Positions 25,778 to 34,455 of a DNA stretch of 64,000 nt are shown piece after piece. Origin of the DNA: Microbulbifer sp. YPW16 (lineage in GTDB: Bacteria > Pseudomonadota > Gammaproteobacteria > Pseudomonadales > Cellvibrionaceae); assembly GCF_021290385.1 (NCBI RefSeq), contig NZ_CP089928.1, positions 2,278,501 through 2,342,500 of the forward strand. Direction: 5' to 3'. Under the pieces are notes generated by a model, which saw only the letters and a list, made by a program, of their open reading frames with translations, was not told the DNA's origin and searched no databases. Both the position numbers and the translations under genes were made by a program. The first letter of the stretch is position 1. Each line of letters begins with the position of its first letter.

Positions 25778-27325
25778 ATGGCACAGACCGATGATACGGC
25801 GCAGGTGATGAAGAACCTGTCTGCGGCGCAACTGGTTGAACAGGCGCTGCTGCGTGGCGAGGGCAAGCTGTCCGACACCGGCGCGCTGGTAACCGAAACC
25901 GGTGCGCGCACCGGCCGCTCCCCGGCCGACCGCTTCGTGGTGGAAGAGCCTTCCACCAGCGACAGCATCGCCTGGGGCAACGTGAACCGCGCCTTCCCGC
26001 AGGACAAGTTCGACGCGCTGTGGAGCAAGGTGGAAGAGTTTGTTTCCGGCTCCGACACCTTTGTCCAGCAGCTGCACGTGGGCCAGCACGAGGACTACTA
26101 CCTGCCGGTCGTCGTCACCGCCCAGACCGCCTGGCATTCGCTGTTTGCCCGCAACATGTTCATCCGCCCGGACAAATACAATCCCAAGGGCAAGGAAGAG
26201 TGGCGCATCCTGCACGCCCCCAACTTCGTCTGTGAACCCGAGCGCGACGGCACCAATTCCGAGGGCTGCGTGATCATCAACTTTGCCCAGCGCAAGGTAC
26301 TGCTGGCTGGCATGCGCTACGCCGGCGAGATGAAGAAAGCCATGTTCTCCGTGCAGAACTTCCTGCTGCCGGAAAAAGACGTCATGCCCATGCACTGCGC
26401 CGCCAACGTCGGCAAGGACGGCGATGTATGCCTGTTCTTCGGCCTGTCCGGCACCGGCAAGACCACCCTGTCCGCCGACCCGGAACGCTACCTGATCGGT
26501 GACGACGAGCACGGCTGGGCCAAGGGCGGCGTGTTCAATATCGAGGGCGGCTGCTACGCCAAGACCATCAACCTGAGCCGTGAAAACGAGCCGGTGATCT
26601 GGGATGCCATCCGCTTCGGAGCCATCGTGGAAAACGTGGTGACCGACGACGCCGGCACCCCCGACTACCACGACACCAGCCTGACCGAGAACGGCCGCTG
26701 CTCCTATCCCCTGGAGCACGTGGTGATGCGCCAGCCGGGCAACCAGGCCGGCGAGCCCAAGAATGTGATTTTCCTGACCTGCGACGTTTCCGGCGTATTG
26801 CCCCCGGTATCCATCCTGTCCAAGGAAGCGGCCGCCTATCACTTCCTGTCCGGCTACACGGCCCGCGTGGGCTCCACCGAACTGGGCGCGGAAGCGGGTA
26901 TCCACCCGACCTTCTCCACCTGCTTCGGCGCGCCCTTTATGCCGCGCGCACCGCGCGAGTACGCCGACCTGCTGATGAAGCGTATCGAGGACTTCGGCTC
27001 CAATGTCTACCTGGTAAACACCGGCTGGACCGGCGGCTCCGGTGACAAAGGCAAGCGCTTCCCGATCCCGGTGACCCGCGCAGTGATCGCCGCGATCCAG
27101 AGCGGCGCGCTGGAAGGCGCCGACACCCAGCACCTGGAAGCCCTGAACCTGGATATCCCGCTGGACGTACCGGGCGTGGACAAGGCCTACCTGAACCCGC
27201 GCGAGGCCTGGACCGACCAGGGCGCCTATGACGAGCAGGCCGCCAAACTGGCCAAGCTGTTCGCCGAGAACATCGAGAAGTTCGAAGTGAGCGCAACCGT
27301 CAAGGGCGCCGGCCCCCGGGCCTGA
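25778..27325 (+). CDS. pckA: Phosphoenolpyruvate carboxykinase (ATP)
   Basis: 515 residues from ATG 25778 (MAQTDDTAQ); the frame extends to 25724 but that part does not resemble the enzyme. The kinase P-loop [13 protein letters not shown] is at about 229-241, the metal and oxaloacetate regions include [20 protein letters not shown] and [13 protein letters not shown]. It converts oxaloacetate and ATP to phosphoenolpyruvate, the first committed step of gluconeogenesis, in the cytoplasm. It is monocistronic: a strong terminator follows at 27365. Confidence 0.97.
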   Translation: MAQTDDTAQVMKNLSAAQLVEQALLRGEGKLSDTGALVTETGARTGRSPADRFVVEEPSTSDSIAWGNVNRAFPQDKFDALWSKVEEFVSGSDTFVQQLHVGQHEDYYLPVVVTAQTAWHSLFARNMFIRPDKYNPKGKEEWRILHAPNFVCEPERDGTNSEGCVIINFAQRKVLLAGMRYAGEMKKAMFSVQNFLLPEKDVMPMHCAANVGKDGDVCLFFGLSGTGKTTLSADPERYLIGDDEHGWAKGGVFNIEGGCYAKTINLSRENEPVIWDAIRFGAIVENVVTDDAGTPDYHDTSLTENGRCSYPLEHVVMRQPGNQAGEPKNVIFLTCDVSGVLPPVSILSKEAAAYHFLSGYTARVGSTELGAEAGIHPTFSTCFGAPFMPRAPREYADLLMKRIEDFGSNVYLVNTGWTGGSGDKGKRFPIPVTRAVIAAIQSGALEGADTQHLEALNLDIPLDVPGVDKAYLNPREAWTDQGAYDEQAAKLAKLFAENIEKFEVSATVKGAGPRA

Positions 27326-27364
27326 GCCTGACCGCCGGCGCCCCACCCGGGTCGCCGCGGATTC

Positions 27365-27401
27365 AAAACGCCCCCGCGGAGCATTCCCCGGGGGCGTTTT
27401 T
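27365..27401 (+). terminator. Rho-independent terminator of pckA
   Basis: AAAACGCCCCCG at 27365-27376 pairs perfectly with CGGGGGCGTTTT at 27389-27400 around a 12-base loop, ending in TTTTT. It lies 39 bases after the stop codon. Confidence 0.93.
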
Positions 27402-27519
27402 ATTGGGGCCGGCACGGTCACGCCGGAGGATTGGGCAGATAGCGACTATATTGAATAAATGACGCGCCGCCGAAGGCGCCAGATCCATCGCGACGACGAC
27501 CACAGGCACAGGTAAGCCC

Positions 27520-28188
27520 ATGCCAGCAGGCCAGCCGTTTTCCAGCTATCGGACCCGACCACCGGGCCAGCGCACCAATCGCCTGGTGATCGCCGCCATC
27601 GTGCTGATTTTGCTGGGAATCGTCGGTGGCCTGTGGCTCTACCTCTATTTCAAGGCGCTGGAAAAACCCTATCGCGATGTGCAGGGCTATCGCGTGCCCG
27701 CCGACCATGCACTGAGGGCATTCCTGCGCCAGGGGGACAACCGCACGCGCATGAAGGCCCTGGAAGGCTACCTCCGGGCCGAGGGCGCCGGTGACGTGGT
27801 CGAGGCCGGCGTGCTCTTTCGCCAGGGTTCCGACTGGCTGGACATCAATGAGCCGCCCTTCGCCATCCCCCCGCGCCGGCAGTGGGAGAATATGGTGAAC
27901 ACCCTGGCACTGGTGCGGGACGAACTGGTCCCGGCAATCGGGCCGGTGGAAATCCTCTCCGCGTACCGCACCGACAGTTACAACCGCAAGGGTGGCGGTG
28001 CCGGTGGCAGCAAGCACCGGGAATTCTGTGGCCTGGACCTGGTGCCACTGTCCAATATCAGCCACAAGGAACTGGTGGAGGAGCTGAAGATGCTGCACGC
28101 GCGGCTGGGCGAGCCCAGCCGGATGGGGCTGGGTATCTACAGCAACGTGCGTTTCCATATCGACACCTGCGGTTACCGCAGCTGGTAG
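27520..28188 (+). CDS. Membrane-anchored M15-type D-Ala-D-Ala carboxypeptidase-like protein 1
   Basis: 222 residues. A single membrane segment at about 23-43 (LVIAAIVLILLGIVGGLWLYLYF) places the rest in the periplasm. The C-terminal domain shows the zinc ligands of the M15 peptidase family: His and Asp in GSKHREFCGLDLVP, and a late His in VRFHIDTCGYRSW. Preceding blocks include EPPFAIPPRRQWENMVNTL and EILSAYRTDSYN. Family members trim peptidoglycan peptides; catalysis on that substrate is inferred. Two conserved Cys lie by the zinc motifs. A paralogue follows after 26 bases. Confidence 0.85.
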   Translation: MPAGQPFSSYRTRPPGQRTNRLVIAAIVLILLGIVGGLWLYLYFKALEKPYRDVQGYRVPADHALRAFLRQGDNRTRMKALEGYLRAEGAGDVVEAGVLFRQGSDWLDINEPPFAIPPRRQWENMVNTLALVRDELVPAIGPVEILSAYRTDSYNRKGGGAGGSKHREFCGLDLVPLSNISHKELVEELKMLHARLGEPSRMGLGIYSNVRFHIDTCGYRSW

Positions 28189-28214
28189 GCAGTTTTTCCA
28201 GGAGCGGTTGAGCA

Positions 28215-28943
28215 ATGGATATCAAGGAGAGCCCCGATCACGAGTGGATCGACATACATATCGAGCGCAAGCGGGTACTGTGGATCACCGCCGCGGTGCT
28301 GGCGGGCATCCTGCTGCTGGTGATCCTCACCGTGGACAAGGTCCGCGAACTGGCGGAGCGCGCCGTTACCCCGCGGGAGTATGCCCCGGTAGAGCGTATC
28401 CCGGAAACCGCCGAGATCCCCGAGGTATATGACATCAAGGGCTACGCGGCCGCCTCGGCGCGCGCCTTCGAGCGTTTCCTCGGCGACAGCGACCGGCGAG
28501 AACTCTACACCCGCCTGCAGCATTTCCTCTTCCTCAACAAGGTCGATGGCGTGCTCCCCTCATACCAGCTGCTGCGCCAGGGCAGTGACTGGCAGAAAAT
28601 CGATGAGCCACCGTTCGCCATTCCACCGGAGCAGAACTGGGAGACCATGGTGGATACGCTGCGCGTCCTGCAGGACGAAATTATTCCCCGTATCGGCCCG
28701 GTAACCGTCCTGTCCGGCTGGCGCACCCCGGCCTATAACGCCAAGGCCGGCGGCTCCAAGCGCAGCAAGCATATGCATTTCTGTGGCATCGACGTGGTGC
28801 CGGAGCGCGATTACACCCGCGAGGAGTTGATTCCCATCCTGCGGGATATCCACCGCAAAGTGGGCAAGAAGTGGAATATGGGGCTGGGGATATACAGCGG
28901 TGTGCGCTTCCATGTGGACACCTGCGGTTACCGGCGCTGGTAA
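28215..28943 (+). CDS. Membrane-anchored M15-type D-Ala-D-Ala carboxypeptidase-like protein 2
   Basis: 242 residues, paralogous to the preceding protein. Membrane segment at about 21-39 (LWITAAVLAGILLLVILTV). Zinc motif residues are conserved: His and Asp in SKHMHFCGIDVVP and His in VRFHVDTCGYRRW. The blocks DEPPFAIPPEQNWETMVDTL and VLSGWRTPAYNAKAGGSKRSKH closely parallel those of the first copy, so the pair arose by tandem duplication. Likely periplasmic peptidoglycan peptidase; the linker between anchor and domain is longer and more acidic than in copy 1. Confidence 0.85.
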   Translation: MDIKESPDHEWIDIHIERKRVLWITAAVLAGILLLVILTVDKVRELAERAVTPREYAPVERIPETAEIPEVYDIKGYAAASARAFERFLGDSDRRELYTRLQHFLFLNKVDGVLPSYQLLRQGSDWQKIDEPPFAIPPEQNWETMVDTLRVLQDEIIPRIGPVTVLSGWRTPAYNAKAGGSKRSKHMHFCGIDVVPERDYTREELIPILRDIHRKVGKKWNMGLGIYSGVRFHVDTCGYRRW

Positions 28944-29022
28944 TTGCGACGCCCGGTTGCCCTGGAGGCGAGCGGCAGTGGTAGCATAGCGCGCATCGAC
29001 AACAATAACCGCGGGGGCTCCC

Positions 29023-30087
29023 TTGGTTCAGGAAAAGCTGGAACGGCGCTCATTCATCGCTGCGCTGCTGCTGGTGACAGTGGCATTTACCTTTCTGCTC
29101 AGGCCCTTCTTCACGCCCATTTTCTGGGCCTGTGCCATCGCCGTGATTTTCTTTCCCGTGCATCGCACCCTGTCCCGTCGCTACCCGAACTGGCCCAACC
29201 TGATGGCACTGCTGACGCTGCTGCTGTGTATGGTGCTGGTCGTGATACCGGTGCTGGTGGTGGCCAGCTCGTTCGTCAATGAGGCGGCCAGCGTCTACCA
29301 GAAAGTCCAGAGCGGCGAGATCGACGTGGCCGGCCAGGTGGATCGGGTGCGCAGCGCCTTCCCCGGCTTCGAGGCCCTGATGCAACGCATCGGTATCGAC
29401 CTGGACCAGCTGCGCGAGCGCCTGCTGAGCGGCTTCATGAGCGCCGGCAGCCTGATCGCCAAGAATGCCCTGGCGCTCGGCCAGAATACGGTGAATTTCT
29501 TCGTGATGCTGGGCCTGATGCTCTACCTGACCTTCTTCCTGATTCGCGACGGCGAATCCCTGGTGGGGCTGCTGATCCGTGCCCTGCCACTGGGCGATGA
29601 GCGCGAGCACCTGCTGCTGGCCAAATTCGCCGAGGTCACCCGGGCCACCGTCAAGGGCAACCTGGTGGTGGCGGTTACCCAGGGCACCCTGGGCGGATTG
29701 ATTTTCTGGGCCCTGGGGCTGCCGGCTCCACTGCTGTGGGGCGTGGTGATGACGCTGTTGTCACTGCTGCCCGCCATCGGCGCTGCACTGATCTGGCTGC
29801 CCGCCTCGATCTACCTCTATGCCATCGGCGATGTGGTCAAGGGCACGGTGTTGCTGATCTTCGGTGTGGCGGTAATCAGCCTGGTGGACAACCTGCTGCG
29901 CCCGATCCTGGTGGGGCGCGATACCAAGCTTCCAGACTATATCGTGCTGTTTTCCACCATCGGCGGGCTGATGATGTTCGGCATCAGTGGCTTTGCCATA
30001 GGTCCGTTGCTGGCTGCACTTTTTATGGCATTCTGGGAAATTTTCATGCGCGAGTTCATCAACTCCGCCGAGATGAAGTCCCTGTGA
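29023..30087 (+). CDS. AI-2E family transporter (PerM-like permease)
   Basis: 354 residues starting at TTG 29023 (MVQEKLERRSF). Eight or so membrane segments; the N-terminal pair lies at about 12-60, a long periplasmic helical region at about 90-150, then four or five segments near the C-terminus including LVDNLLRPILVGRDTKLPDYIVLFSTIGG, the hallmark of the AI-2E/PerM family. Members export varied solutes; some act in sodium-proton antiport or autoinducer export, so the substrate is unknown. A TTG start is the only good candidate close to the conserved region, but it has only a G-rich upstream site. Confidence 0.87.
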   Translation: MVQEKLERRSFIAALLLVTVAFTFLLRPFFTPIFWACAIAVIFFPVHRTLSRRYPNWPNLMALLTLLLCMVLVVIPVLVVASSFVNEAASVYQKVQSGEIDVAGQVDRVRSAFPGFEALMQRIGIDLDQLRERLLSGFMSAGSLIAKNALALGQNTVNFFVMLGLMLYLTFFLIRDGESLVGLLIRALPLGDEREHLLLAKFAEVTRATVKGNLVVAVTQGTLGGLIFWALGLPAPLLWGVVMTLLSLLPAIGAALIWLPASIYLYAIGDVVKGTVLLIFGVAVISLVDNLLRPILVGRDTKLPDYIVLFSTIGGLMMFGISGFAIGPLLAALFMAFWEIFMREFINSAEMKSL

Positions 30088-30122
30088 ATTTCCGTACTGG
30101 AGTTGCGACGACACAAAAATAG

Positions 30123-30947
30123 TCAGTGCACATCGGGCACAGTGTCGTCGCGACGGGCCTTCTCCGCCCGCTTCAGGTGCTCATTCAGTTCTGCCATCGG
30201 CCGCTGCTCGATGACCAGCGTGCCCTCAGTGGCGCGGTCCAGGTCGGCGATCAGCAGGATCGCGGTGGAGAAGGTGATCGCCAGGGTCACCGCCACATGC
30301 ACCGACCCCCCGCGGCTGATACCGAACTGGTAGCCGATGGCGAGCATTGCCAGTGCCGTCATGAAGTACAGTGCCAGCCAGATGGGCGTGGGAATACGGA
30401 ACTCCAGCCCCACCACCACCCGCGAATAATGTTTATTGATTACGTCACTGACCGGCTCCACGAACTGGCGCAGGTAGCCGGCATCGTATTTTTCGGCCAC
30501 GTGCTCATCGACCAGTTCCCACAGCTGCTGGTGCAGGCGCTCACTCTGGAGCAGGTCATCGGCAGTGATTTTTTCCTTCAACGGATCAAAATCACGCAGG
30601 TCCGTGTAGGCCGCCAGTAGCGACCTGGCGCGGGCCGCGGCATCCGGCACAAGGAAGTCCGCGTGCAGGTATGCCGTATGGATCGCGTTCACTTCCTCCA
30701 CGAGCAGGGCCTTGCGCTGGTTGAAGCGGTCGGCAGTCATGTTGAAAGTAAACGCCAGCAGGAAAGCCAGCAGCCCCAGGGTGGCCGTGATGGCATTGCG
30801 CATCGAGGATTCTTTCTGTTCCCCGTAGCGATGTACCGACCAGCGCCCCACGACCAGGCCCGCCCCCAGCGCGGCAAGTACAAACAGCACCGTTAAGACA
30901 TAGACGGCGGCCAGAGGCATGGTATGGAACAGGTCTTCGGCGTACAT
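30123..30947 (-). CDS. DUF4239 (bestrophin-like domain) membrane protein 1
   Basis: 274 residues from ATG 30947; the frame opens further at a TTG (30962). Two membrane segments at the N-terminus (AAVYVLTVLFVLAALGAGLVVG and ATLGLLAFLLAFTFNM), a large soluble part, then two more near residues 195-245 (IWLALYFMTALAMLAIG, HVAVTLAITFSTAILLI). DUF4239 is a family of unknown function annotated as bestrophin-like, which suggests an ion channel but is unproven. It has a paralogue directly upstream (31017-31838) and is convergent with the AI-2E gene. Confidence 0.82.
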   Translation of the reverse strand: MYAEDLFHTMPLAAVYVLTVLFVLAALGAGLVVGRWSVHRYGEQKESSMRNAITATLGLLAFLLAFTFNMTADRFNQRKALLVEEVNAIHTAYLHADFLVPDAAARARSLLAAYTDLRDFDPLKEKITADDLLQSERLHQQLWELVDEHVAEKYDAGYLRQFVEPVSDVINKHYSRVVVGLEFRIPTPIWLALYFMTALAMLAIGYQFGISRGGSVHVAVTLAITFSTAILLIADLDRATEGTLVIEQRPMAELNEHLKRAEKARRDDTVPDVH

Positions 30948-31016
30948 GGGGGACCGGGGCAATTTAGGACAAGTCTGGCCCAGCCGGAATCCGCTCGCCA
31001 GTCGATGATAGCCGCG

Positions 31017-31838
31017 CTAATCCGGGCCGGCGCCCAGCCGCCTGCGCTCGGCCGCCTGTAACTGCTGGCTCAGTTCTGCCATTGGCCCCTGGTCCACCAC
31101 CAGTAGGCCCTCGTAACTACGGTCCAGGTCCTCGATCAGCAGGATTACCAGTGAAAACGCCAGTGCCAGCGCCAGGGCCACCAGTGGCGAAGCCCCCCGG
31201 CTGGTGCCCAGCTGGAAGCCGATCCCGAACATCGACAGCGCAGTGATTGCGTAGAGTGCCATCCAGATAGGAGCGGGTATCTGGTAGCGCCCACCCACCA
31301 GGACCCGCCGGGTATGGTAGTCGAATACCTCATTCAGGGGCTGGTAAAAGGCCCTCAGCTCGCCCGCGCCATAACCACGGGATTCGTGCTCCGCCACCAG
31401 GGCCCACAGGGACGCCTGGATCTGCTCGCTACGGGCCAGTGCCCGCAGATATTCCCGCTCGTCAAGGGTATACGGGTCGAACGCCCGGACCTGCGCATAC
31501 TCGGCCAGTAATTCCCGTGCCCGTGCCGTGCCCTTCTCATCGAGAAAATCCGCCCGCAGGTAAGCGGTGGAGATGGCGTTGATTTCTTCGAGCAACAGGG
31601 CCTTGCGCGCACCGAAGCGTTCGGCTGTCATATTGAAAGTAAACGCCAGCATAAACGCCAGCAGGCCCAGGGTGGCCGCGACGATACTGCCGATGGAGCC
31701 CTCGCTGACCTCCTTGTTGCCGCGTGCGAGTATACGCCCCAGCAACATGCCGGCGGCGAGTGACACCAGCACCACCATGATGGCAAAGGCGCAGACACCC
31801 CACAGCGGGAGACTTGAAAAAAAAGTATTGAAGGTCAT
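31017..31838 (-). CDS. DUF4239 (bestrophin-like domain) membrane protein 2
   Basis: 273 residues from ATG 31838 with a GGAAG site; an in-frame ATG-like extension to 31901 runs into the esterase gene's end. Same architecture as its neighbour: two N-terminal membrane segments, the shared NMTAERF and RKALLLEEINAISTAYLRADFL blocks, and two more segments near the C-terminus, ending LVVDQGPMAELSQQLQAAE. The two proteins are nearly equal in length and similar over the whole sequence, consistent with tandem duplication and perhaps a hetero-oligomer. Confidence 0.82.
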   Translation of the reverse strand: MTFNTFFSSLPLWGVCAFAIMVVLVSLAAGMLLGRILARGNKEVSEGSIGSIVAATLGLLAFMLAFTFNMTAERFGARKALLLEEINAISTAYLRADFLDEKGTARARELLAEYAQVRAFDPYTLDEREYLRALARSEQIQASLWALVAEHESRGYGAGELRAFYQPLNEVFDYHTRRVLVGGRYQIPAPIWMALYAITALSMFGIGFQLGTSRGASPLVALALALAFSLVILLIEDLDRSYEGLLVVDQGPMAELSQQLQAAERRRLGAGPD

Positions 31839-31900
31839 GACGGCTTCCGGCAGCTTCTTACTATTCTGGACCAGCTGCGCACCGGCTGCCGTGGGAAGCA

Positions 31901-32647
31901 CTATGGCTGCGCAGCCGGCCGGAATCCCCCGCCCTCCCGACGGATCAATTCGATCGCGCGCTTTGCAAACCGTTCACCCAGGACCCGGTATCCGGTGGTG
32001 GAATAGTGCAGGTCATTGGCCACCTGCCTGCCATCCCGGTTCAAGCCATCGTTCAGGTCGTCGGTATCGACCCAGGCCGCCCCGGGCCGGCTTTCAGCGA
32101 ACTGCACCTGGATCTCGCGGATGCGCTGCCAGTGGGCGGCGCTGCGACGCGCCAGGCCGTAATCGCTCAGGCGACCGATCACCACATTGATCTGCGGCTG
32201 TCCCAGGTCCCGCTGCAGTTGTGTCACCAGCGTGCCGAGGGCAGGGCCGTAGGCGGCGCTGCGACCAAACCTGGCGTCATTCTCACCCTGCATCCAGACA
32301 AAAGTTACCGACGCAAGGTGTTTCCCGTGCGTGGCGCGCCCAACCTTGCGCAACAACCTCTGGTACAGGTCACCCACCTGTTTGCCCGGATCCCCGATAC
32401 CCTCCTGTGGGGCCACCAGCCAGCGCTGGATCGGCTGGCCTCCCTGGGCATCCTTGACCACGAGGATGCGATCCCGGCCAAACTCTGCAGCCACCAGCGG
32501 TGTGAAGAAAGCATCCGCATCGAGCCAGGCCATGTTGGATTGGCCGGAGAGAATAAACAGGTGCTGGCCCTGGACGGCCAGTGCCTGCGGCGGCGCGGCC
32601 ACCGAAATCAACAGGATAGCCAGGCCAAAGAAATGCAATGCACGCAT
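31901..32647 (-). CDS. Secreted sialate-O-acetylesterase-like (SASA, SGNH) hydrolase
   Basis: 248 residues. Signal peptide at 1-24 (LAILLISVAAPPQALA). Catalytic Ser37 lies in ILSGQSNMAW, and an Asp/His pair follows near the end in NDLHYSTTGYRVLGE; WMQGENDARFG in the middle supplies the Gly/Asn-type oxyanion region. This is the SASA/DUF303 arrangement of SGNH esterases that remove O-acetyl groups from sugars. The protein is expected in the periplasm or outside the cell; its glycan substrate is unknown. Upstream (32648-32820) it diverges from the peroxiredoxin gene. Confidence 0.85.
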   Translation of the reverse strand: MRALHFFGLAILLISVAAPPQALAVQGQHLFILSGQSNMAWLDADAFFTPLVAAEFGRDRILVVKDAQGGQPIQRWLVAPQEGIGDPGKQVGDLYQRLLRKVGRATHGKHLASVTFVWMQGENDARFGRSAAYGPALGTLVTQLQRDLGQPQINVVIGRLSDYGLARRSAAHWQRIREIQVQFAESRPGAAWVDTDDLNDGLNRDGRQVANDLHYSTTGYRVLGERFAKRAIELIRREGGGFRPAAQP

Positions 32648-32820
32648 ACCGTGCCTCCAGTCCCTGGAAAATAGCCGGCGGCACCAATCCGGGTGCCGGG
32701 TTTTGCGTATGAATGTAATTCAAGTCCCGGGCCTGTGCCAGCCCGGCCAATGGCAGCACCGCTCCCGGCGCGTTAGCATAGCCATCACCCGATCCAGTAA
32801 ATACCTACCCGGAGAATTCG

Positions 32821-33339
32821 ATGAGACATGCACTGACCCTGCTGCTGGCCACGCTGGTAAGCCTGCCGGCGCTTGCCCTGGAAGTGGGCCAGCCGGCCCC
32901 GGACTTCACCCTGGAGGCTTCCGACGGCAAGACCTACTCCCTGGACGACTTTCGCGGCAAGCGGGCGGTGGTCATCGCCTGGTATCCAAAGGCGTTCACC
33001 AGGGGCTGCACCATCGAGTGCAAGTCACTGGCGGAAAACGGCCACCTGATCCGTGAGTACGACGTGGCCTACTTTATGGCGAGCACTGACGAGGTGGAAA
33101 CCAACAAGAAGTTCGCCGCCGCAGAGAAAGCGGATTTCCCGCTGCTCAGTGATCCCGAGGGGAAAGTGGCAAAAGCCTATGACGTGCTGGTGCCGGCGTT
33201 GAACATCGCCAAGCGGGTGACTGTCTACATCGGCAAGGACGGCAAGGTCCTCAAGATCGATCGGGATATCAAGCCCGCCACCAGCGCCGAGGACATGGCT
33301 CAGACCCTGGGGGAGCTGGGTGTGGCCCGTAAGGGCTGA
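32821..33339 (+). CDS. Exported peroxiredoxin (AhpC/TSA, Bcp-like)
   Basis: 172 residues. Signal peptide at 1-19 (LTLLLATLVSLPALA) precedes a thioredoxin-fold domain starting VGQPAPDFTLEASDG. The peroxidatic Cys63 is in FTRGCTIECKSL, with Cys67 four residues on, the C-x-x-x-C spacing of Bcp/PrxQ-type enzymes where the second Cys is resolving. The proline usual before the Cys (TPGC) is Arg-Gly here. Export would place peroxide reduction in the periplasm. A hairpin lies just downstream. Confidence 0.9.
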   Translation: MRHALTLLLATLVSLPALALEVGQPAPDFTLEASDGKTYSLDDFRGKRAVVIAWYPKAFTRGCTIECKSLAENGHLIREYDVAYFMASTDEVETNKKFAAAEKADFPLLSDPEGKVAKAYDVLVPALNIAKRVTVYIGKDGKVLKIDRDIKPATSAEDMAQTLGELGVARKG

Positions 33340-33347
33340 GCCTGTCT

Positions 33348-33375
33348 GTGGCAGGAATCCCGGAATTCCTGCCAC
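33348..33375. terminator. Hairpin between convergent peroxiredoxin and DUF2784 genes
   Basis: Perfect 11-bp inverted repeat: GTGGCAGGAAT at 33348-33358 pairs with ATTCCTGCCAC at 33365-33375 around a 6-base loop. It begins 8 bases after the peroxiredoxin stop. There is no clear T run, so a bidirectional terminator is likely only from its position between convergent genes. Confidence 0.5.
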
Positions 33376-33410
33376 GGTATCCTGGCACCACCAGCGCGAC
33401 AGGAGCTGGC

Positions 33411-33818
33411 TTACCGGCGGCGGAATGGCCGCGGTCGCACCCAGAACCAGCTGAGCACCACCAGCAGCCCAAACACCGTGTAACAGAGCGCAAAGACCCA
33501 GGCCGGGGCACGGTAGTAGAGGATGCTTTCCAGCCAGTGGGCGATAAAGGAGCCGGTATAGGTCACTTCCCCGGCCCGCGCCCGCAATGCCATTTCCCAG
33601 GTGGTGAGCGGGCAGATCACCCCCAGCCACGCCTGTAAAACCACGACCCCGATTGCCATCAGGTGCGCCAGGCGGAACCAGGGATTGTGCACCCAGGCCC
33701 AGCCTCGCAGCCTCCCGACCAGGATCAACAGCAGGCCGCTGACCACAAAGGCAACGAAGAGCACGTGCAGGAACAGCACGAGATCTGCGGCGAATCGATA
33801 GAGGAGTTGTGGTTCCAT
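33411..33818 (-). CDS. DUF2784 family membrane protein
   Basis: 135 residues from ATG 33818 with GGAAG upstream. Four membrane segments cover the protein (LVLFLHVLFVAFVVSGLLLIL, RLAHLMAIGVVVLQAWLGVICPL, AWVFALCYTVFGLLVVLSWF). The signature WVHNPWFRLAHL and CPLTTWEMALR identifies DUF2784, function unknown. It is preceded by a GNAT gene on the same strand with 26 bases between. Confidence 0.9.
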   Translation of the reverse strand: MEPQLLYRFAADLVLFLHVLFVAFVVSGLLLILVGRLRGWAWVHNPWFRLAHLMAIGVVVLQAWLGVICPLTTWEMALRARAGEVTYTGSFIAHWLESILYYRAPAWVFALCYTVFGLLVVLSWFWVRPRPFRRR

Positions 33819-33844
33819 TGGCTTCCAGGCAGTTTCCCGGGCGG

Positions 33845-34327
33845 TCACACCATCCCGGTTTTCTCCCGGATGGCTCTGGTCAGGAACCTACTGTAGGGAT
33901 CAGGCGCATAGTCGGCAAATGGTCCGCATTCGATAAAACCATATTTTCTATACAGTGCAACCGCCGGCTCAAACGCGTTATGCGTGCCGGTCTCCAGGCT
34001 GATCCGGGTATAACCACGCCGCCGCGCCTCGCGCATGATTGCCTCAAGCACCCGGGCGGCTATCCCCATTCTCAGGAAAGCTGACCCGGTTTTCATTGAC
34101 TTGATCTCGCCCAGCCGCGGCGAGATTTCCCGAAGGGCCCCGCAGCCGGCCAGCTGGCCATCGACACGGGCGGCCCAGAAAGTCATACGCGGATCTTTCA
34201 GCTTGCCTGTATCGAGGGCATGAATGCTGGCCTCCGGAGAGTATTTGCGCATATCTTCCAGGTGCGCACGCAGTAATTCGATAACCGCGCCATCCGATAA
34301 ATCATCCGTTTGCAGGTCGACATACAT
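33845..34327 (-). CDS. GNAT family N-acetyltransferase
   Basis: 160 residues with the full GNAT fold. The acetyl-CoA-binding region is near FLRMGIAARVLEAIMREARRRGY (the R-x-x-G-x-G/A motif reads R-M-G-I-A), followed by ISLETGTHNAFEPAVALYRKYGF, the usual motif B. Substrate cannot be predicted; the length and the opening IELLRAHLEDMRKYSPEASIHAL suggest a YhfO-like or PaiA-unrelated amino-acid/small-molecule acetyltransferase. Only 26 bases from the DUF2784 gene. Confidence 0.85.
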   Translation of the reverse strand: MYVDLQTDDLSDGAVIELLRAHLEDMRKYSPEASIHALDTGKLKDPRMTFWAARVDGQLAGCGALREISPRLGEIKSMKTGSAFLRMGIAARVLEAIMREARRRGYTRISLETGTHNAFEPAVALYRKYGFIECGPFADYAPDPYSRFLTRAIREKTGMV

Positions 34328-34393
34328 TCAAAAGATTTCTCTCGTTTTCAATTCAGTCTTTGCCACTGCAATTCGGCCATAGCCTGAAAGTAA

Positions 34394-34419
34394 AGAGGCC
34401 GCTCCGGAAAGCGGCCTCT
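34394..34419 (-). terminator. Rho-independent terminator downstream of ntrC
   Basis: AGAGGCCGCT at 34394-34403 pairs perfectly with AGCGGCCTCT at 34410-34419, loop of 6. On the minus strand the stem is followed by TTACTTTC. It lies 36 bases after the ntrC stop. Confidence 0.85.
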
Positions 34420-34455
34420 CAGGGTTAATGACTGACGCCATCCACTGGCACGGCT

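Noticed and set aside
25745..27421. 558-residue antisense frame over pckA
   Set aside because: pckA motifs are unmistakable on the plus strand; the antisense frame crosses its terminator and lacks any known domain.
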